DNA from: DATBFX01 sp036558305
GTDB taxonomy: Bacteria; Chloroflexota; Chloroflexia; Thermomicrobiales; UBA6265
NCBI GenBank assembly: GCA_036558305.1
Contig: DATBFX010000273.1
Span: forward strand, 1-8,823
DNA length: 8,823 nucleotides
Direction: 5' to 3'
Of this stretch, positions 5,714 through 8,823 are shown piece by piece (position 1 is the stretch's first letter; each line of letters starts with the position of its first letter). The notes under the pieces were generated by a model. The model ran no database searches and had not been told where the DNA came from. It saw only the letters and a list, made by a program, of their open reading frames with translations. A program made the translations under genes and the position numbers.

Positions 5714-5743
5714 TGGGCAAAGTATTGCGTAGCACGCTATACT
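5714..5743 (+). promoter_or_regulatory. promoter region of the Crp-like gene
   Basis: Two overlapping readings are possible. A sigma-70 type promoter would have TGGGCA (5714-5719, 4/6) and TATACT (5738-5743, 5/6) 18 bp apart. A sigma-54 reading would be TGG-N9-TTGC at 5714-5728, keeping the invariant GG and GC spacing but matching the rest of the -24 element poorly. The good -10 box makes sigma-70 more likely. The palindrome centre at 5699 would lie about 50 bp upstream of the sigma-70 start. Confidence 0.45.
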
Positions 5744-5792
5744 CATCGTCGGTATGGCGAGCGTCCCAACACCACACGTCCATCGGACTACG

Positions 5793-5814
5793 GCGCACCG
5801 AGTTCGCTCGGCGC
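5793..5814 (+). repeat. UUCG stem-loop in the leader of the Crp-like gene
   Basis: CCGAG (5798-5802) pairs with CTCGG (5807-5811) around TTCG. The stem can be extended by GCG (5793-5795) with CGC (5812-5814) past a 2-nt bulge. It lies 16 bp before the ribosome binding site and could affect mRNA stability or translation. Confidence 0.4.
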
Positions 5815-5830
5815 TCGCCAGGCATCGCAG

Positions 5831-5836
5831 AAGGAG
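5831..5836 (+). promoter_or_regulatory. ribosome binding site fixing the Crp-like start
   Basis: AAGGAG lies 6 nt before ATG 5843. It supports translation of the long, low-complexity N-terminal extension rather than a start at the later ATG 6020, which has only a GGGAG box 14 nt upstream. Confidence 0.7.
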
Positions 5837-5842
5837 CACCCC

Positions 5843-6679
5843 ATGAAATTCGCTGCGCGCGACGGTTCGGCCGCCCGCACCCTCGCCCACACGCCGGCGC
5901 AACCGGCGCAACGGCCGCCCGTGCCGGCGACCGGTTGGTTCGCGATGGGGGCGTCGCCGGCACCGAGCAGCCGGGTACCCACCGCGCAAACCCGGGCCCG
6001 GGGAGACGACGGCGGCGCGATGGCGGGCACCCGCCGCCGGACCGGTGCGACGACGACGGCGACCTACCTGCGCGGACAGCAGATCTTTGCACCCGGCGAT
6101 GGCCAGGGTTTGGTCTACATCGTCCGCTCCGGTTGCGTCCGGCTCTACAAGACGTTGCCGGAAGGGCGATCCATCAACGTCGGTCTGCTCGGTCCGAACA
6201 CCGTTTTCATGCAAGAGGAGACCGGGGATGGGATCGCCTCCGGTGCGATCGCCGAGGCGCTGGTCGATTCGACGCTCTCCGTCGTCGAGACGGACGAGTT
6301 GGCGACGATCATCGCCGAGTCGCCCGAGTTGGCGGCGGCGATCGTGACGGGGATGAGCCGGCGGATGACGGAGTTGCAGACGCTCGTCGAGCAGTTGCTG
6401 GTGCGCGACACCTCGATCCGCCTGGCGACGACGCTGGTGACGCTGGCGACGCGGTTCGGCCGGCCGACCGCCGACGGTCTGGTCGCGATCGCGTTGCCGC
6501 TGACGCACCAGGGGTTGGCGAGCATGATCGGGTCGAACCGGGTGACGGTGACGCGCAAACTCCTCGACTTGCAGGAGGGCGGTTACATCCGGTCGCTGGG
6601 CCGGAACGCGGTCGCCGTCGACGCCGATCGCCTCAGGCAGTACATTCACGCGGCAAGCGAGACCAAGGGGGAGGAGTAG
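5843..6679 (+). CDS. Crp/Fnr-family transcriptional regulator with N-terminal extension
   Basis: The protein has 278 residues. Residues 1-70 are an Ala/Pro/Arg/Thr-rich, probably disordered extension. The cyclic-nucleotide-binding-like barrel covers about 75-150 (LRGQQIFAPGDGQGLVYIVRSGCVRLYKT), the long dimerisation helix about 155-205, and the Crp-type winged helix-turn-helix about 215-265 (LTHQGLASMIGSNRVTVTRKL). The phosphate-binding GE...RSA segment of cAMP-binding CRP is not preserved (VFMQEETGDGIASGAIAEAL), so cAMP binding is doubtful. The N-terminal cysteine cluster of FNR is absent, with only C98 visible. The recognition helix has Val where many family members have Glu (SNRVTVTR rather than RETVTR), so its site is probably not TGTGA. 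Its promoter region carries a 17-bp palindrome. The next gene follows after 30 bp and is likely co-transcribed. The ligand is unknown. Confidence 0.9.
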   Translation: MKFAARDGSAARTLAHTPAQPAQRPPVPATGWFAMGASPAPSSRVPTAQTRARGDDGGAMAGTRRRTGATTTATYLRGQQIFAPGDGQGLVYIVRSGCVRLYKTLPEGRSINVGLLGPNTVFMQEETGDGIASGAIAEALVDSTLSVVETDELATIIAESPELAAAIVTGMSRRMTELQTLVEQLLVRDTSIRLATTLVTLATRFGRPTADGLVAIALPLTHQGLASMIGSNRVTVTRKLLDLQEGGYIRSLGRNAVAVDADRLRQYIHAASETKGEE

Positions 6680-6694
6680 GTCTCCGTCGATCGC

Positions 6695-6700
6695 GAGGAG
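6695..6700 (+). promoter_or_regulatory. ribosome binding site of the SDR-like gene
   Basis: GAGGAG lies 9 nt before GTG 6710 and only 3 nt before GTG 6704. It favours the second GTG as the start. Confidence 0.55.
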
Positions 6701-6709
6701 CTGGTGACG

Positions 6710-7633
6710 GTGGACAGAGGTATCGACGGTGTTCAACCTGTCACTGGGCGCATCTTCATCGCCGGCGGTACCGGATTCGTCGGGACCAGTCTGCGGACCG
6801 CGCTGGCCGGCCGGCCGCTCCGTTTGCTCGTGCGCGACCGCGCAAAAGACGCCTCGCTTGCCTCGGCCGACGTCGAGGTGGTCGAGGGCGATGTCACGCG
6901 ACCGGAGACGTTGAACGATGTGCTGACCGGTTGCGAGGCGGTGATCAGTCTGGCGGCGATCATCGAGGAGACCGGTGGGGCAACCTTCGATGCGGTCATC
7001 CGGCAAGGGAACGCCAACCTGATCGAAGCGGCCAAACGCGCCGGGGTCAAGCGTTACCTGTTGATGAGCGCGTTGGGGGTGCGGAACGATCCCGCCTTCC
7101 CCTACTTCGAAGCGAAGTGGCAGGCCGAGGCCGCGGTAAAGGCATCGGGTATCCCCTGGACGATCTTCCGGCCGTCGGTGATCTTCGGGCCGGGCGATGG
7201 GTTCATCAACGTGCTGGCCGATCTGGTCCGCAAGGCGCCGGTTATCCCCGTCGTCGGTTCGGGTCAGACGAAGTTCCAACCGATCGCCGTCGAGGACGTC
7301 GCCGCGGCTTACCTCAAGGCGCTCGACGATCCGGCGACGGTCGGCGAAACGTTCGAACTGGGCGGACCCGAGGTGCTGACGTACGAGCGATTGCTCGATC
7401 TGATCGGGCAGAAGGTGGGCAAGCGGCGGCGCAAGGTGCACGTGCCGGTGGGGCTGATGATGCCGGTCGTCAAGCTGGCGAAACCGCTGCCGAAGGCGCT
7501 GCGACCGCCCGTGACCGAGGAGCAGTTGAAGATGCTGGCGATCGACAACTGCACGAGCGACTCGGCGACGGCGCGGTTGATCGGCCGGGAGCCGTTGCGG
7601 TTGGCGGATGGGATCGACTATGTTCGCCGGTGA
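6710..7633 (+). CDS. atypical short-chain dehydrogenase, NDUFA9-like NAD(P)-binding protein
   Basis: This 307-residue single-domain Rossmann-fold protein belongs to the extended/atypical SDR group that includes the complex I accessory subunit NDUFA9 and NmrA-type proteins. The dinucleotide-binding loop is IFIAGGTGFVG (residues about 15-25). After this come LLVRD and GDVTRPETL, where the adenine side is bound, then VISLAA, the serine strand YLLMSALG and Y132-x3-K136 (YFEAK), so the classical Tyr/Lys pair is present. FRPSVIFGPGDGFIN and the FQPIAVEDVAAAY segment are typical of the NDUFA9-like branch. No membrane segment or signal peptide is visible. The substrate is unknown; in bacteria such proteins are linked to quinone or lipid metabolism only by similarity. 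GTG 6710 is preferred over GTG 6704 because of ribosome-site spacing. It follows the Crp-like gene by 30 bp with no terminator between, so the two probably form an operon. Confidence 0.87.
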   Translation: MDRGIDGVQPVTGRIFIAGGTGFVGTSLRTALAGRPLRLLVRDRAKDASLASADVEVVEGDVTRPETLNDVLTGCEAVISLAAIIEETGGATFDAVIRQGNANLIEAAKRAGVKRYLLMSALGVRNDPAFPYFEAKWQAEAAVKASGIPWTIFRPSVIFGPGDGFINVLADLVRKAPVIPVVGSGQTKFQPIAVEDVAAAYLKALDDPATVGETFELGGPEVLTYERLLDLIGQKVGKRRRKVHVPVGLMMPVVKLAKPLPKALRPPVTEEQLKMLAIDNCTSDSATARLIGREPLRLADGIDYVRR

Positions 7634-7679
7634 GATGTGGTTCGTGTGCTCGGCTGCTCAACCGGCCCTCACCCCCTGG

Positions 7680-7707
7680 CCCCCTCTCCCTTCCGAGGGC
7701 GAGGGGG
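7680..7707. repeat. C/G-rich hairpin of dispersed-repeat type
   Basis: CCCCCTCTCCC (7680-7690) pairs with GGGCGAGGGGG (7697-7707), with one mismatch, around a 6-nt loop. It begins with CTCACCCCCTGGC, a form I recognise as common in dispersed intergenic repeats of several high-GC bacteria, including Chloroflexota. It lies 46 bp after the SDR-like stop and may help end that transcript, but there is no T tract. Confidence 0.5.
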
Positions 7708-7745
7708 AACCGCGCTGCATCTCTTCGGCGCCTCGCATGCCGCCA

Positions 7746-7791
7746 CCCCCGTCGGGGGAACTCTCCCCTCCCCTACGTAGGCTCAGAGGGG
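7746..7791. repeat. second palindromic block between the SDR-like gene and the IS remnant
   Basis: It contains CCCCC-GTC-GGGGG (7746-7758), the 10-bp perfect palindrome CCTACGTAGG (7772-7781), and flanking arms CCCCTC (7765-7770) with GAGGGG (7786-7791). With 7680-7707 it makes up most of the 164 bp before the transposase stop. It could be one dispersed repeat unit or hold the IS terminus. Confidence 0.45.
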
Positions 7792-7797
7792 TAGGTA

Positions 7798-8211
7798 TCA
7801 GGCATGAACGGTCTCCAGCGGGGTCAGAAGGCGGGTGACGACGAGGTCCGGGGTGGGGTGGGGCCAGGCTCGGGGCGCCAGCCAGACCCGCCGCCAGAGC
7901 CGGCGCACCCGCAGCAACTGCCAGCGCAACTGGCCGATGCCACGGAGGAAGACGCTGACCGGGCGGACGTGGTCGGCCGGCGGGGTCGGGGCGGTGCGCA
8001 GGTTGGCCGGCGCCACCCCGGCCAGCTCGGCGTCCTCGGCCCGCGTCCCGTAGGCCAGGACTCAGAGGGTGGCCACCGCCAGCACCAACCAGTGCCGCGC
8101 CACCCGGTCGGGGTCGGTCCGCCGGGTCCGCTCCCAGCGCCAGCCGAGCCCCTTGAGCGCCCGGAAGCCGACCTCGATCCACATCCGCAGCCCGTACCAG
8201 AGCACCCCGAC
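7798..8211 (-). pseudogene. C-terminal fragment of an IS4-family transposase with in-frame stop
   Basis: Read on the minus strand the fragment starts near WYGLRMWIEVGFRALKG. This matches the IS4-family YREK signature exactly: Y-(2)-R-(3)-E-(6)-K, with the catalytic Glu at 8173-8175. It continues through WERTRRTDPDRVARHWLVLAVATL to a TGA at 8062-8064, where TGG (Trp) would be expected. The same frame then runs on through VLAYGTRAEDAEL to a second stop at 7798-7800. The N-terminal half, with both catalytic aspartates, is missing; upstream sequence in the same frame belongs to a different transposase family. It is therefore a truncated, nonsense-mutated remnant. The left boundary near 8211 is approximate. 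Confidence 0.75.
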
Positions 8212-8823
8212 CGCGGCCGGGTCGCCGGCCGCCCAGCGGCGCCGGCTCCCGCTCCGGCCGCGGTCCTTCCCCACCGTGCCGTGGGCGGTGGGGGCGAGGC
8301 CGAGGTACCCCGGCGCCCGCATCCGCGCGCACCCGAAGGCCCGTGGCCCGCGCGGCGTCGGCCGGTTGCCCTTGACCGCCGGGACGTAGCCGGCCGCCTT
8401 CGCCAGGACCGTGGCGGCGATCGCCTTCGGGCAGCCCATCGCGGCGATCGCCACGGCGCACCCGGCGACCGCCGGCGCGCCGAGCAGGGCGGGGATGGCG
8501 GTGATCCCGGTGGACTTCCCGTCCGCCGCGGCCCGCCCCGGCGCGCGGCGGTTGGCGCGGTCGCGGCGGCGGCGCCGCGTCTTGCCGCCGCTGGCGGCGA
8601 CCACCGCCGGCGGTGGCGGCGACCACCGCCGGCACCCGGCCGGGGAACGCCCCCCCCGAACGCCGCCGGGGCGAGGGCGGCAAAGACCCGGCCGGAGGCG
8701 TCGTGGCACGGGATGCCGGTGGGCCGGGCGAGGAAGGTGCGCCGCCAGGCCGCCTGGCTGCGGCCGAACCCGGCGGCGTCCACCCACGTGTCGGCCCCGC
8801 AGAGGACCGCGCAGGGGGCGATG
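8212..8823 (-). pseudogene. decayed ISAs1-family transposase, cut by the window edge
   Basis: Family segments appear in order on the minus strand but in three frames. The first (8822 to about 8658) reads IAPCAVLCGADTWVDAAGF, then GIPCHDASGRVFAALAPAAF. The second is GRVPAVVAA. The third has ASGGKT, DRANRRAP, GKSTGITAIPALL, IAAMGCPKAIAATVL, YVPAVKGNRP and GTVGKDRGRSGSRR. ISAs1 transposases normally read AIDGKT, IDAMGCQ and HGRIE at the last equivalents, so the three catalytic acidic positions appear as Gly, Ala and Gly. The frame changes come at an 8-base G run (8650-8657) and a 22-bp tandem duplication (8590-8633). About 20 residues between DRANRRAP and GKSTG are missing. Transposition activity is not expected. 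The frame is still open at 8823, so the 5' end lies outside. Confidence 0.75.
8590..8633. repeat. 22-bp tandem duplication inside the ISAs1 relic
   Basis: Positions 8590-8611 and 8612-8633 are identical except at the second base (C versus G). As 22 is not a multiple of three, the extra copy shifts the frame. Removing one copy joins RVPAVVAA directly to SGGKTR in one frame. Confidence 0.7.

Noticed and set aside
4307..7441. 1044-codon open frame on the minus strand
   Set aside because: It runs antisense to three well-supported plus-strand genes, is rich in Arg/Asp/Gln/His as expected of a GC-rich shadow frame, and shows no domain motif.
5329..7794. 821-codon open frame on the plus strand
   Set aside because: It overlaps the peptidase, Crp-like and SDR-like genes in another frame, with Arg/Gly-rich shadow composition and no motif.
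8062..8064. TGA as recoded tryptophan or selenocysteine
   Set aside because: The other genes end normally and use TGG for Trp; the surrounding transposase is truncated, so a nonsense mutation is simpler.
7782..8069. CTCAGAGGG repeated at 7782-7790 and 8061-8069 as possible IS ends
   Set aside because: Only 9 bp, same orientation, and the second copy lies inside coding sequence, so it is likely coincidence.

Overview
The window is high-GC bacterial DNA. The gene set and repeats are compatible with Chloroflexota, perhaps a Thermomicrobia-like lineage: a bactofilin-like membrane protein, a tiny CxxCGC protein, GC-rich CCCCCTCTCCC-type palindromic repeats, and decayed ISAs1 and IS4 elements. This is an inference; nothing here fixes the taxon. 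I see no rRNA, tRNA or CRISPR array.

Layout. Positions 1-290 hold no recognisable gene. On the minus strand come a signal-peptide-bearing bactofilin-like membrane protein (291-1232), a stand-alone REC-domain response regulator (1407-1787), a 624-bp gene-free stretch with strong hairpins (1788-2411), and an NtrC-type sigma-54 activator (2412-3782). Divergent from the activator is a 68-codon cysteine-containing protein (3990-4196) closed by a clear intrinsic terminator. Further on the plus strand lie an M20 metallopeptidase (4376-5656), then a Crp/Fnr-family regulator (5843-6679) followed 30 bp later by an atypical SDR/NDUFA9-like Rossmann protein (6710-7633). The right edge (7634-8823) is mobile-element debris: GC-rich palindromes, an IS4-family transposase tail with an in-frame stop, and a frameshifted ISAs1-family relic that runs off the window.

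How the parts may work together. The most interesting signal is regulatory. The response regulator has a textbook sigma-54 promoter (TGGCACG-N4-TTGC, 1848-1862, minus), and the small protein has a near-consensus one (3897-3911, plus). Each has a GGTGTA-type dyad about 60-72 bp upstream of the predicted start of transcription. The dyad at 3840-3862 also overlaps the predicted -10 box of the activator gene. This suggests one circuit in which the NtrC-type protein represses itself and turns on the small protein and the response regulator, possibly with the bactofilin-like gene downstream. No histidine kinase is present, so the input signal is unknown. The activator's C-terminal helix-turn-helix has an unusual acidic recognition helix, so its specificity cannot be assumed.

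The Crp-like gene has its own promoter region with a perfect 17-bp palindrome and probably forms a two-gene operon with the Rossmann-fold gene.
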